From an uncultured Verrucomicrobiota bacterium (GTDB lineage Bacteria; Verrucomicrobiota; Verrucomicrobiia; Verrucomicrobiales; Verrucomicrobiaceae): DNA of 35,456 nt. Both the position numbers and the translations under genes were made by a program. The stretch covers positions 1 through 35,456 of the forward strand of contig CAJCCF010000428.1 in assembly GCA_903960845.1 (NCBI GenBank), written 5' to 3'. Of the stretch, positions 1 to 10,705 are shown piece by piece (within the stretch, counting starts at the first letter, position 1; every line of letters starts with the position of its first letter). The notes beneath the pieces are model-generated. The model did not search any database. It saw only the letters and a program-made list of their open reading frames with translations, and had not been told where the DNA came from.

Positions 1-247
1 CTTCGGGTCGGAATTGCAGGCGAACCTTTCTCGGCAGCGCTTCAAAAACGTCTCAAAACTGGACTCTCGCCATTTGAATCATCCGCCCCCTTTCCCCCAG
101 ATGCCATGGGCTATTCACGCTCAAGGGCCCGGGCAGAAATGAGCGCTTTCAGATACCCTCCGCCATCTCTGAACGCCACCCCCAGCGACAACTCAAGCCC
201 AGGCGGCGGAACATCCCTGCCCTCGGAAACCATTTCCGAAGTGACTG
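1..247. other. Left-edge stretch without a confident gene
   Basis: I see no convincing coding region here. Open frames exist on both strands, but they do not read like conserved protein and have no ribosome-binding site. A frame that is clearly coding further right is open back to 174, so the right end of this stretch may be decayed coding sequence. Confidence 0.4.
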
Positions 248-331
248 GGATTGCAATCGAGGCGGCAAGGATTGCAGCCGAAGGGGTTTGGATCGCAATC
301 GAAGCGTCTGGGATCTCATGCAAAGCGGCAA
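248..331. repeat. Four degenerate 21-bp tandem repeats
   Basis: Four consecutive 21-bp units lie at 248-268, 269-289, 290-310 and 311-331, each beginning GGAT. Units 1 and 3 agree at 16 of 21 positions; units 2 and 4 agree with unit 1 at 14 of 21. Because 21 is a multiple of three, the repeat reads as heptapeptides in every frame. In the frame that continues into the coding remnant to 623, the units read approximately WDCNRGG, KDCSRRG, LDRNRSV and WDLMQSG. The repeat may have arisen by slippage at the edge of a gene. Confidence 0.6.
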
Positions 332-623
332 AGACCCCGACACTGTGCGCGATATCCACGCGCGGTTGATGCTGCTTTTCAATCTCGGCCAGCATCTCCC
401 CGGCGGCGACCTGCGCGGTTTCCAGCTTCATCTGTGGAAAAAGCGCGGCGTCTTCAAAAACATGATCTCCCGCCAATACGGTCCCAAGCAGTCCATCCCC
501 GACAAACCGATCTTCTCCGAGCTGAAACTCAGCGCCGACGAGATCGCCGAGATCGACTTCCGCTTCGAGGCGCTGCGGCCGTATTTGAAAACAGCGCCGC
601 TTCCGTTCAAGGCAACGAAGTAG
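318..623 (+). CDS. Hypothetical protein, probably a 3' remnant
   Basis: The product is unrecognised. From about residue 5 the frame looks like true coding sequence: codon choice matches the neighbours (third positions rich in G and C) and the peptide has normal globular composition with segments such as HARLMLLFNLGQHLPGGDL and KLSADEIAEID. The first ATG of the protein-like part is at 318, but the frame is open back to 174 and an in-frame TTG lies at 288; no Shine-Dalgarno is visible at any of these. The segment before 318 is a 21-bp repeat, so I think this is either a short gene or the C-terminal remnant of a larger gene whose 5' part decayed. The stop TAG at 621-623 is 5 bases from the convergent esterase gene. 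Confidence 0.45.
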   Translation: MQSGKDPDTVRDIHARLMLLFNLGQHLPGGDLRGFQLHLWKKRGVFKNMISRQYGPKQSIPDKPIFSELKLSADEIAEIDFRFEALRPYLKTAPLPFKATK

Positions 624-628
624 CGATG

Positions 629-1861
629 TCAGTTCAGAGGCTCAACTTTGATCGTATGCTTCACGGGCACCAGTTTGGCACGGGCTTCGGCATCCAGCTT
701 CTCCTGCCTGGAGATCATCTTTTGCTTCAGGGTGTTCAGCGCGGCGGCGAACTCGGGGTCAGCCTTGGCGTCGTTGGCAAAGTTGCGGAAGTTGGTGATC
801 ATGCCTTTGATCATCGGTGTTTCATAGGCTTGCTTGGCATTCACGGCGATCACGAGCTGGATGAAGGAGTTGTCGAGCGGTGACTTGTCGAACTCGGCGG
901 CGAGATTGATGCCTGATGCAAGCTGCTCCCTAGTGTACTCCTTCGAGTTCGTGCCCCAGGTGATTTTGGCTTTGGCGGTGCTGAGGTTTTTCACGCGCAG
1001 CGTGTACCGATTCAACTCTTCGTTGAATTTGCAAAATGCAGTGATCTTGCGCATCTCAGGCTCCAGAAAGAACGGCCACTTGATGCTCTCGATCTCAGCC
1101 ACGCCGTTGCTGCCTTTCACGCTGTGACCATCGCTGCCAGCGCTCGCGCCTTTCATATCCACGGTGATGTCGCCGATATGGCCATCAAGACCGAGACCTT
1201 TGAGAAACGCCGCCGCCATCAGCAATTGACCGTTTGGCCCAGGATGCACGCCATCGCGACCCCCGACATCGTAGTCTGCGCCGAGCCTGGCTTTGGCTGC
1301 GGCCATGGCGTCGATCATCTCGTCATGCACGTTGGCGAACGCCGTGTGATACTCGGCGGCGAGCTTTTTATCGATGTCACGCAGGTGGGCGAGGCTGTCG
1401 TTGTATTGATCGGCAGTGGCGCTTGTCTTCACGAACCAACGCGTGTCCACCGCTCCCGGTGAACCTGCCACAATGTTCGTGACACCCACCTTCTTCAGGC
1501 CTTCAAGAACCAGGCGCATCCACTTCTCGTAATTCGCGCCGATGCTTGGATCATAAGGCACATAGCGGCCATCGTTCATGCCGTAGCAGGTGGTCGCGAC
1601 CGTTGGCTTGAAGACGCTGAGATCATTCTCCAGCCGGCCGCTGAATCCCTGCGCCGTCTCACCGCTCCAGCCGAACTGGAAGACCTTGATGTCCTTTCGT
1701 CCGGTGCAGCCGAGCAGATACGTCTCGATGAAGCGCGAGTAGAGTTTCTGCTCCGTGATCGAGTCACCGATGATGGCGACGCGCGCGTTGGGCGGAAGTT
1801 GCGTATCGGCGAAAGCCGGAAGCGCAAGGACAAGGGAGGCGAGGAGATGACGGAGTTTCAT
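629..1861 (-). CDS. Secreted SGNH/GDSL-family hydrolase (esterase)
   Basis: Predicted exported esterase of 410 residues. Residues 1-18 form a signal peptide. The SGNH blocks are visible in order: GDSIT at 32-36 (nucleophile Ser34), the block II Gly in FGWSGE (Gly67), GMND at 94-97 (Asn96), and DGVHPG at 203-208 with the catalytic Asp203 and His206. About 190 residues follow the catalytic domain with no motif I recognise. The frame is open further upstream, but the ATG at 1861 begins the signal peptide, so I choose it. It is the last gene of a minus-strand operon, 65 bases after the sialidase-fold gene. SGNH enzymes near glycosidases often remove acetyl or other acyl groups from sugars; that role is inferred here from position only. 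Confidence 0.85.
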   Translation of the reverse strand: MKLRHLLASLVLALPAFADTQLPPNARVAIIGDSITEQKLYSRFIETYLLGCTGRKDIKVFQFGWSGETAQGFSGRLENDLSVFKPTVATTCYGMNDGRYVPYDPSIGANYEKWMRLVLEGLKKVGVTNIVAGSPGAVDTRWFVKTSATADQYNDSLAHLRDIDKKLAAEYHTAFANVHDEMIDAMAAAKARLGADYDVGGRDGVHPGPNGQLLMAAAFLKGLGLDGHIGDITVDMKGASAGSDGHSVKGSNGVAEIESIKWPFFLEPEMRKITAFCKFNEELNRYTLRVKNLSTAKAKITWGTNSKEYTREQLASGINLAAEFDKSPLDNSFIQLVIAVNAKQAYETPMIKGMITNFRNFANDAKADPEFAAALNTLKQKMISRQEKLDAEARAKLVPVKHTIKVEPLN

Positions 1862-1926
1862 GGTGGGCTGTTCTTTTAACGCCGCCCGCAATCTTCGTCC
1901 ATGTGGAATCACCCGGCTGTCTCGAG

Positions 1927-2985
1927 TCACTGAGGCCACTGACCGTTCACGATCGGCTTCGTGCTGAGTTTGGCGGGATCGAGGACGATGTGTTTCACCT
2001 TCTTGCGCTGCCAGGTGTAGGTGATGTGCACGAGGCCGTCCTTCGTCTGGATGATCGCGGGATAGCTGAATTCCTTCTTCGGCTCGTTTTCAAAGACCAG
2101 CGCGGCATCCCAGGTCCTGCCATCCTTGCTCACGGCGAGGTTCAGCGGGCTGCGGCCTTTGGCGGTGTGATTGTAGATGAGCAGATGACGACCGTCGGTG
2201 AGCGTGACCGCATCGGTGCCGGAGTTGGGATTCGGCAGATCGGTGAGCGAAATGTTGCCCCAGGCCGTGCCGGCATCTTCGGAGGTGATCTGGAAGACCT
2301 TGCCCTGCCGCGTGCGGCCAACCGCCTGCAGTTTGTCGCCGCCGAGGAAGAGAATGCTCGGCTGGATCGCGCTGATGGTTAGGCCATCGTGCAGCAGTTC
2401 GGTGCGGGTCCATGTTTTGCCGAGGTCGGAGGTGCGCTCAAAGTAGATGGCCCAGGCGCTGGGTTTGGTGTCGGTCTCGTTGCTCGTGGGGCAGAGGATG
2501 TCGCCATTCGCGAGCTGCACGGGCTTGTTCTTGATGGGGCCGAAGATGCCCTTGGGCAGCCTGTTGGCTGCAGACCATGTTTTGCCGCCATCGGCGCTCG
2601 TTTTGAGTTCGCCCCACCAGGTGCTTGGCGAAGGTCCGACTTTGTAGAAGAGCATCAGCGGCGCGTCCTTCGGCTGAAACAACACTGGATTCCATGTGGG
2701 ATGCCGTTTGCCGTCGGCCTGGAGGCCATTGGCTGTTTCGACGCCCTCCGTCCATTGGCCATCAGCGAGGCGGGAGACCCAGATGCACACATCGGGGTTT
2801 CTCTCCGCCGTGCCGCCGAACCATGCCGTGACGAGCCCCGTGGGCGTTTCGACGATGGTGGTGGCGTGGATCTGCGGGTAAGGACCGGTGTCGTAAATGT
2901 ACTCCGTTTTGAGGATGGCAGGATCGGCATGAGCCAACCACGGAAGACACAGAAGACACGGAAGGATGAGATGACGGAGGTTCAT
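1927..2985 (-). CDS. Secreted sialidase-fold protein with BNR/Asp-box repeats
   Basis: A 352-residue exported six-bladed propeller of the sialidase/neuraminidase superfamily. Residues 1-20 are a signal peptide. Four Asp-box-like motifs (S-x-D-x-G-x-T-W) are visible: SADGGKTW at 130-137, SDLGKTW at 186-192, a degenerate SEDAGTAW at 235-242, and SKDGRTW at 286-292. The F/Y-R-I-P motif near the N-terminus of true sialidases, which supplies one arginine of the carboxylate-binding triad, is not seen; the corresponding stretch reads YPQIHATTIV. The substrate may therefore not be sialic acid. It is the middle gene of the minus-strand operon, 64 bases after the aldolase gene. Family confidence is high, substrate confidence low. 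Confidence 0.8.
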   Translation of the reverse strand: MNLRHLILPCLLCLPWLAHADPAILKTEYIYDTGPYPQIHATTIVETPTGLVTAWFGGTAERNPDVCIWVSRLADGQWTEGVETANGLQADGKRHPTWNPVLFQPKDAPLMLFYKVGPSPSTWWGELKTSADGGKTWSAANRLPKGIFGPIKNKPVQLANGDILCPTSNETDTKPSAWAIYFERTSDLGKTWTRTELLHDGLTISAIQPSILFLGGDKLQAVGRTRQGKVFQITSEDAGTAWGNISLTDLPNPNSGTDAVTLTDGRHLLIYNHTAKGRSPLNLAVSKDGRTWDAALVFENEPKKEFSYPAIIQTKDGLVHITYTWQRKKVKHIVLDPAKLSTKPIVNGQWPQ

Positions 2986-3049
2986 GATGATCAGTCTGGG
3001 GTGCGGAGGTGTTTTGATTCTGTGTATTGAGGGTCTTCCGTGGTTGTTG

Positions 3050-3964
3050 TTATCCCATCAAGCCGAGATTGACGAGTCTTTCACGAATCATTTTGCGCTC
3101 CGCATCGTGGAAGCGGTGGAAGGGCTCGGCCATGTGATCTTCACAGATGCCGAGCAGGGAGAGGCCGCATTTGATGCCTTTGATGATGGCCGATTTATGA
3201 CGGCCCACGGTGTAGATGCTGCCTGCGAGACGCATGACCTGCGCGTGAAGCTCCCGCGTGCGCTGCAGATCCTGGGCTGCAGCCGCCTGATACATCTGCA
3301 CGTAGAGCTTCGGGTGCAGGTTGGCGCCGCCATTGATGCCGCCATGGCCGCCGAGCAGCACGGCCTCAGCGGTGAGTTCTTCAGGGCCGACAAGCACGCT
3401 CCAGTCGGCGCGTTGCCTGGCGACTTCGAGCAGCCGGTGAAAATAAATCATGTCGCACGAACTGTCTTTGACGCCGCAGATGCCCGGCATGTCGAGCGCA
3501 CGGCGCACGAGATCGATCTCGAAGCTCACCTTCGTCAGGCCGGGCATGTTGTAGAGAAACATTGGAAGCGGCATTTCGGCGACGAGATCCTGAATGTATT
3601 CCTGGAGCTCCGGCGGCGCGGCGGGAAAATAATAGGGCGGTGCGGTGACCACGTGCGTGGCTCCGCAGTCAGCGGAATATTTGGCGAGGTTCACGCTTTC
3701 GGTGAACGAAGTGTCAGTGATGCCCACAAGCACCGGGATGCGCCCTGCGGTTTGTTTGCAGGTGCGCTCGATCAACTCGCGTCGCAGCCGATAGCTCAGG
3801 CTGGGCCCTTCGCCCGTGGTGCCAAGGATGAACAAGCCGGACACACCGCCGCTGACGAGGTGCTCGATGAGCCGCTCCAATCCGGCCGCATCGAGTGTAT
3901 CGCGATCGCGCAATGGAGTGATGAGCGGCGGAATGATGCCGCGAAGTGGCTGAGGTTGGGACAT
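3050..3964 (-). CDS. Aldolase of the DHDPS/N-acetylneuraminate lyase family
   Basis: A 304-residue class I aldolase with a TIM-barrel fold and no signal peptide, so cytoplasmic. The substrate-carboxylate loop reads GTTGEG at 48-53. The catalytic tyrosine is Tyr138 in FLYNMPG and the Schiff-base lysine is Lys166 in GVKDSS. Length is normal for the family. An upstream extension of the frame overlaps the divergent regulator's control region; the ATG at 3964 begins the usual N-terminus (LRGIIPPLITP) and is preferred. It is the first gene of the operon with the sialidase-fold protein and the SGNH esterase. The signatures do not distinguish neuraminate lyase from dihydrodipicolinate synthase or keto-acid sugar aldolases; the neighbours suggest sugar-acid catabolism. 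No gene symbol is justified. Confidence 0.85.
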   Translation of the reverse strand: MSQPQPLRGIIPPLITPLRDRDTLDAAGLERLIEHLVSGGVSGLFILGTTGEGPSLSYRLRRELIERTCKQTAGRIPVLVGITDTSFTESVNLAKYSADCGATHVVTAPPYYFPAAPPELQEYIQDLVAEMPLPMFLYNMPGLTKVSFEIDLVRRALDMPGICGVKDSSCDMIYFHRLLEVARQRADWSVLVGPEELTAEAVLLGGHGGINGGANLHPKLYVQMYQAAAAQDLQRTRELHAQVMRLAGSIYTVGRHKSAIIKGIKCGLSLLGICEDHMAEPFHRFHDAERKMIRERLVNLGLMG

Positions 3965-4037
3965 GAGCGACAGAAGACCGGGAAGCCGGGCAAAGTGCAA
4001 GACATGCATGCTGCTGATCTTTGGCAGACAAATGACG

Positions 4038-4061
4038 ATTCTTGACTCCTCGCGCAAGAAT
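4038..4061. promoter_or_regulatory. Perfect inverted repeat in divergent control region
   Basis: ATTCTTG at 4038-4044 and CAAGAAT at 4055-4061 form a perfect 7-bp inverted repeat with a 10-bp spacer, a centre-to-centre distance of 17 bp. It lies in the 127-bp gap between the divergent aldolase operon (start 3964) and the AraC-type regulator (start 4092). Position and symmetry suit a regulator-binding site. AraC proteins more often bind direct repeats, so the assignment is tentative. Confidence 0.4.
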
Positions 4062-4091
4062 GGCGGAGCCTGCGGGGTTGAATGGCACCCC

Positions 4092-4964
4092 ATGTCCGCC
4101 ACTGAGCAAGCCGACTATTTCTCCACCCAGGTCGTCCGCACACGGCGCTTCTACCTGCCTGATTGGAGGGAGCGCCAGCGTGTGCGCTCCGGATTTTGTC
4201 TCGTCGGAGGCGGCTGCGAATGGTGCGCTCCGGACTTTGAGGTGAACCGGCGGCGCTTTCCCTTTCTTGCCTTTGAGTTTGTGTCGCGCGGCACAGGTCA
4301 TGTGACTCTGGGCGGTCGCCGGCATGAGCTTAGCGCCGGTCATGCCTTCTTCTTTGATCCGGTCACTCCGCACCTCATACAGTCGGACGCTGCCGAGCCC
4401 ATGGTGAAGTATTTTTTCAATTTCACCGGCCAGCGTGCCGCGGCACTGCTTGATGAACTGGGCCTGCAATCAGGCAACCTGATCCGTGTGCTGGACAGCA
4501 GCCGGGTCGTGAATCTTTTGGAGGAGGTGATCGATCATGCGCTGCGCGGAGGGCCGCTCGGACTGCGTGCCGCCAGCGCGGCCTTGGAGTACGCGCTGGT
4601 GCTGTGTGCTGGCAGCCGTCAGCCAGCCGCGACAAAGTTTGATCCGGCTTATGCGACCTATCTGCGCTGCCGCGGGCATGTGCTGAGAAATTACCCGGTG
4701 CTCAGCAGCATTGAAGAGGCGGCAAAGCACTGCCACGTCTCGGCAGCCTATCTGACGCGGCTGTTCAAACGCTATGATCATGAGACGCCGCTGGCTTGTC
4801 TGACAAGGCTGAAGATGTCGCAGGCGGTGATCAAACTGCGCCTGCCAGAGGCGCAGGTGAAGGCGGTGGCCAGTGAGCTCGGCTACAAAAGCGCGGCCCA
4901 CTTTTCCCGCGCCTTCAAAGCCTGGAGTGGTCGCTCGCCCACGGATCTCCGGACGGCGGACTGA
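4092..4964 (+). CDS. AraC-family transcriptional regulator
   Basis: A 290-residue one-component regulator. The N-terminal half (about 25-130) is a cupin-like sensor domain with the typical sequence GHVTLGGRRHELSAGHAFFF. The C-terminal 95 residues hold the two helix-turn-helix motifs of the AraC/XylS domain; the second ends in the classic pattern ELGYKSAAHFSRAFKAWSGRSPTDLR. The ATG at 4092 is chosen because upstream codons overlap the divergent promoter region and are not protein-like. It is transcribed divergently from the aldolase/sialidase-fold/esterase operon, so it is probably the local activator, with the sugar or sugar acid sensed by the cupin domain. The first 18 residues give no obvious signal peptide. 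Confidence 0.9.
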   Translation: MSATEQADYFSTQVVRTRRFYLPDWRERQRVRSGFCLVGGGCEWCAPDFEVNRRRFPFLAFEFVSRGTGHVTLGGRRHELSAGHAFFFDPVTPHLIQSDAAEPMVKYFFNFTGQRAAALLDELGLQSGNLIRVLDSSRVVNLLEEVIDHALRGGPLGLRAASAALEYALVLCAGSRQPAATKFDPAYATYLRCRGHVLRNYPVLSSIEEAAKHCHVSAAYLTRLFKRYDHETPLACLTRLKMSQAVIKLRLPEAQVKAVASELGYKSAAHFSRAFKAWSGRSPTDLRTAD

Positions 4965-5033
4965 CGGTGTTTGGATGGCTGATCTCCGTCTCCACTGAGA
5001 GAGTTGGCGCTCCCTGTCGTTTTCACTGTCCAC

Positions 5034-5738
5034 ATGTCACGCCTTCTCCACGCCGCCTTCCTTTTGACCTTTGGCTCCCATCTTTGCGCCGCTGAACCGG
5101 TGCTTCTTTTTTCCGACGACTTCGCCCGTGATGAAGCCACCGCAGGCAAGGAAGACATCGGCAACGGATGGACCAGCAACAGTGCCTGGCGCGCCAAAGG
5201 CCATCAGCAGGTCGATCTGAAGGACGGCGTGATGCAGGTCACCAAACACGCTGAAGCCGATCACGGCGTCGCCATCTTCCACGATGTCGCGTTTCAGGAT
5301 GGGCGCGTCTCGCTGAAATTCAAACTCGCCCCCGGCGATGATCTGGGTCTCGACTTCGTGGATCGCGAACTTAAAACCGTGCACGCCGGTCATCTCTGCA
5401 TGGCGCGCGTCACCTTGAAGGGCATCACGCTGATGGATTCAAAAACCGGCGGCATGGATAACAAAATCCGTGAACGCCGCGAAAAGGGTGACAAATTCCC
5501 CGAGCTCGCCGCGCTGCTCAAGACAAAGACCCAAACCTTCAAGCTCGATCTCAAGCCCGAAGACTGGCATACCATGGTCATCACGGTCGAGGCCAGCCGG
5601 ATGAGCGCCGTCATTGACGGTCAGCCTGCAGGCTCGTTTCAGAGTGAAGGCATCGCCCATCCCACCAAACGCATGATCACTCTCGCCGTGAACAAGTCAG
5701 CGCAGGTGGATGACGTGAAGGTTTGGAAACTGAAGTGA
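5034..5738 (+). CDS. Secreted hypothetical protein, LamG/DUF1080-like jelly roll
   Basis: A 234-residue exported protein with signal peptide [20 protein letters not shown]. The mature part begins with [11 protein letters not shown] and continues with alternating beta strands ([55 protein letters not shown]). This pattern is usual for the concanavalin-like jelly-roll proteins (DUF1080 and relatives) abundant in Verrucomicrobiota and Planctomycetes. No catalytic residue can be assigned. The ATG at 5034 is chosen because it starts the signal peptide. The next gene begins 7 bases after its stop, so the two are probably co-transcribed. A polysaccharide-related role is plausible but not shown. Confidence 0.7.
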   Translation: MSRLLHAAFLLTFGSHLCAAEPVLLFSDDFARDEATAGKEDIGNGWTSNSAWRAKGHQQVDLKDGVMQVTKHAEADHGVAIFHDVAFQDGRVSLKFKLAPGDDLGLDFVDRELKTVHAGHLCMARVTLKGITLMDSKTGGMDNKIRERREKGDKFPELAALLKTKTQTFKLDLKPEDWHTMVITVEASRMSAVIDGQPAGSFQSEGIAHPTKRMITLAVNKSAQVDDVKVWKLK

Positions 5739-5745
5739 CCCCGCC

Positions 5746-6714
5746 ATGCGCCTCTTCATTCTTCTCTGTCTTTTGTCTGCGGCGGCGCGCGCGCAGTCGC
5801 ATCACGAGGTCGTTTCCTCCTGGCCAAAGCTGCCTGAAAAACATGTCCTTGGGCTGTGTGCCGGTGTTGGGGTGGATGCCCAAAACCGGGTGATTGTTTT
5901 TCATCGCAGCGGCCGGCAATGGTCGAATCCATTTCCGAAAGAGACGATCGCCATTCCGACCCTGAGTGTGATCGACGGGGCGACCGGCAGGCTCATCAAC
6001 GCGTGGGGCGCCAACCTGTTCATCATGCCGCATGGCCTCACGGTGGATCATGAGGGCAATCTCTGGCTTACCGACGTGGGGCTGCATCAGGTTTTCAAAT
6101 TCACTCCGGAAGGCAGGCTGCTGCTCACGCTGGGTGAGCGCAGTATTCCGGGAGATGATCACATGCATTTCAATCTGCCGACCGATGTCGCCGTGCTGCA
6201 CGACGGCTCATTTTATGTCAGCGACGGCTACAAAAACACGCGCGTGATGAAGTTTGCCGCAGATGGCCGGTTTGAATTCGAGTGGGGAGTGAAAGGCACC
6301 GGAGCGGGTGAGTTCAATCTGCCTCATGGCATCGCCGTGGATGCGCGGGGCCGAGTGATCGTCTGCGATCGCGAAAACGAACGGCTTCAGGTTTTCGACG
6401 CCAGGGGTTCATACCTTGATCAATGGAAAGGACCGCAGATTGGCAAGCCGTACGGCGTGGCGGCGGGCTCTGACAGCCACCTCTTCATCATTGATGGCGG
6501 TGTGCCCTCCGTGAAAACGGCGCAACGTGGCAAGGCCGTCGAGCTCGATGTCTCGGGCAAGATGCTTGATAGCTTCGGCTCGTATGGCAAACAGCCCGGC
6601 CAGTTTCAGCTTGGTCACGACATCGCCATCGGACCCGATGGGGCCGTCTATGTTGCCGAAGGCACCGGAGCGCGCGTGCAGAAGTTTGTGCGCTCAGCCG
6701 GATCAGCAAAGTAA
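5746..6714 (+). CDS. Secreted NHL-repeat protein, peptidyl-hydroxyglycine amidating lyase-like
   Basis: A 322-residue protein with signal peptide MRLFILLCLLSAAARA and a six-bladed NHL beta-propeller. Repeated blade signatures are visible, for example MPHGLTVDHEGNLWLTDVG, LPTDVAVLHDGSFYVSDG, LPHGIAVDARGRVIVCDREN and LGHDIAIGPDGAVYVAEG. The arrangement, including the H-G-L/I-x-V-D motifs and length, resembles the peptidyl-alpha-hydroxyglycine alpha-amidating lyase family, which completes C-terminal peptide amidation in animals. No monooxygenase partner is encoded nearby, so the bacterial protein may be only a structural relative. It starts 7 bases after the jelly-roll protein gene. Confidence 0.75.
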   Translation: MRLFILLCLLSAAARAQSHHEVVSSWPKLPEKHVLGLCAGVGVDAQNRVIVFHRSGRQWSNPFPKETIAIPTLSVIDGATGRLINAWGANLFIMPHGLTVDHEGNLWLTDVGLHQVFKFTPEGRLLLTLGERSIPGDDHMHFNLPTDVAVLHDGSFYVSDGYKNTRVMKFAADGRFEFEWGVKGTGAGEFNLPHGIAVDARGRVIVCDRENERLQVFDARGSYLDQWKGPQIGKPYGVAAGSDSHLFIIDGGVPSVKTAQRGKAVELDVSGKMLDSFGSYGKQPGQFQLGHDIAIGPDGAVYVAEGTGARVQKFVRSAGSAK

Positions 6715-6886
6715 GCACCTCGAAGTGCATCATGCCTGCGTTGGTGGCGCGCACCATCCTAGGTGCGGTCAGGCACAGAGGAATCCAGCGACCATGCCCT
6801 TACGCCACGATCCTCCACCTCATGGACAGCAAGCAAGAGGATACTGAAGGGGATGTCTTGACGTCGATTTTGACATGAGAGACACT

Positions 6887-6891
6887 GGAGG
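6887..6891 (+). promoter_or_regulatory. Strong ribosome-binding site for the PSCyt1 gene
   Basis: GGAGG lies 5 bases before the ATG at 6897 and supports that start. Most other starts in this window have weaker sites. The 182-bp gap before it (6715-6896) holds no gene that I can support. Confidence 0.6.
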
Positions 6892-6896
6892 TCGTC

Positions 6897-9287
<2,391 letters not shown>

Positions 9288-9292
9288 TCACC

Positions 9293-10687
9293 ATGAACAC
9301 GATCCATTCACGACGCGCGATGCTGACGACGATGTCTTCCGGCATTGGCTGGCTGGCGTTTTCAGCGCTGGCACAGGCAAGGAGCGGGCTGGCCGCCAAA
9401 GAGCCGCATTTCGCACCCCGGGCGAAGCGGGTGATCTTTCTCACGATGCGCGGCGGGCCGTCGCATGTGGATCTCTTTGATTACAAACCGGAGTTGATCA
9501 CCCGAAATGGCAGGACGGCGAGTTTGGGCCGTGATTCATCGGGCGCGAAGTTGTTTGGGCCGGTGCATCCGTTTGCTCAGTTCGGCAAGTCGGGGCAGTG
9601 GATGACGACACTGTATCCAAAGCTGGCGAAGCATGCGGACGACCTGTGCATCATCAACTCGATGCACACCGACCTGCCGAATCATGCGCAGGCCTTCGGG
9701 CAGATGCACACGGGCAGTTTTCAGTTCGTGCGGCCTTCGATTGGCGCGTGGACGCTTTATGGCCTCGGCACCGAGAATGAGAATCTGCCGGGCTTCATCA
9801 CGCTGAATCCACCGGCTGACAATGGCGGAGCGCAAAACTACGGCAGCGCGTTCCTGCCCGCGATCTGCCAGGGCACGAAGCTCGGCGGCAGTCAGTTGCC
9901 GGAGCTGTATGCGGCTTTGTTGAAGAAGGACGTGGCTCCCGGACCGCCGATGAAAAACATCGACAACAAGAACGTGCCGCGAGACCTCCAGCGCGCGCAG
10001 ATCGACCTCATTCGCGGCTTGAATGAGCGCAAACTGGAGCGTGATGGATTCCATCCTGAGATCGAAGGTGCCATCCAGTCTTTTGAACTCGCGTTTCGCA
10101 TGCAGAGCGAAGTGCCCGATGTGCTCGACCTGCGCAGTGAGCCGGAGCACCTCCTGAAGCTCTACGGCATCGGTCAGGGGAAGGATCAATTCGCGCGACA
10201 GTGCCTGCTGGCGCGTCGTCTGGCTGAAGCCGGCGTGCGCTTCATCGAAATTGCGTCGCCCGGCAACTGGGATCATCACAATCGGCTGCGCGAGCTGCTG
10301 GCAACAAATTGTGCGGCAACGGACCAGCCCATTGCCGCGCTGCTCACCGATTTGAAAGCACGCGGCATGTTGAAGGACACGCTCGTCGTGTGGGCGGGTG
10401 AATTTGGTCGCACGCCGTATGCGCAGAGCGGCGATGGCCGTGATCACAATCACAAAGGCTACTCGATCTGGATGGCCGGCGGCGGCGTCAAAGGCGGGCT
10501 CACGTATGGCGCCACCGATGAAACCGGCTACAAAGCCGCGCTGAACCCCATGCACATCCACGACTGGCACGCCACGATGCTTCATCTGCTCGGCCTCGAT
10601 CACACCAAACTCACCTACAACTACGGCGGCCGGAATTTCCGTCTGACAAATGTGAGTGGTGAAGTGGCGAAAGGGATCCTCGCGTGA
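9293..10687 (+). CDS. DUF1501 protein with Tat signal
   Basis: A 464-residue member of DUF1501, a family related to the alkaline phosphatase/sulfatase superfamily. The N-terminus carries a twin-arginine motif, SRRAML at residues 6-11, followed by a hydrophobic stretch, so export in a folded state is expected. Family hallmarks are RGGPSHVDLFDYKPEL, the LPNHAQAFGQMHTGS region, and the C-terminal GEFGRTPYAQSGDGRDHNH block, which probably holds metal ligands. It lies 5 bases after the DUF1549/DUF1553 gene and is very probably co-translated and functionally paired with it. Confidence 0.92.
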   Translation: MNTIHSRRAMLTTMSSGIGWLAFSALAQARSGLAAKEPHFAPRAKRVIFLTMRGGPSHVDLFDYKPELITRNGRTASLGRDSSGAKLFGPVHPFAQFGKSGQWMTTLYPKLAKHADDLCIINSMHTDLPNHAQAFGQMHTGSFQFVRPSIGAWTLYGLGTENENLPGFITLNPPADNGGAQNYGSAFLPAICQGTKLGGSQLPELYAALLKKDVAPGPPMKNIDNKNVPRDLQRAQIDLIRGLNERKLERDGFHPEIEGAIQSFELAFRMQSEVPDVLDLRSEPEHLLKLYGIGQGKDQFARQCLLARRLAEAGVRFIEIASPGNWDHHNRLRELLATNCAATDQPIAALLTDLKARGMLKDTLVVWAGEFGRTPYAQSGDGRDHNHKGYSIWMAGGGVKGGLTYGATDETGYKAALNPMHIHDWHATMLHLLGLDHTKLTYNYGGRNFRLTNVSGEVAKGILA

Positions 10688-10705
10688 CTCGTTGATGTGC
10701 AAGCC

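Noticed and set aside
3050..3964. Naming the aldolase nanA
   Set aside because: Active-site residues fit the whole DHDPS/NAL superfamily and do not single out neuraminate lyase.
2984..4045. Plus-strand frame of 353 codons opposite the aldolase gene
   Set aside because: The minus-strand product has the complete aldolase active site, while this one has no recognisable motif.
6858..6886. TTGACG followed at 17 bp by GACACT, as a promoter for the PSCyt1 gene
   Set aside because: The -10 element is poor, and the consensus for this organism is unknown.
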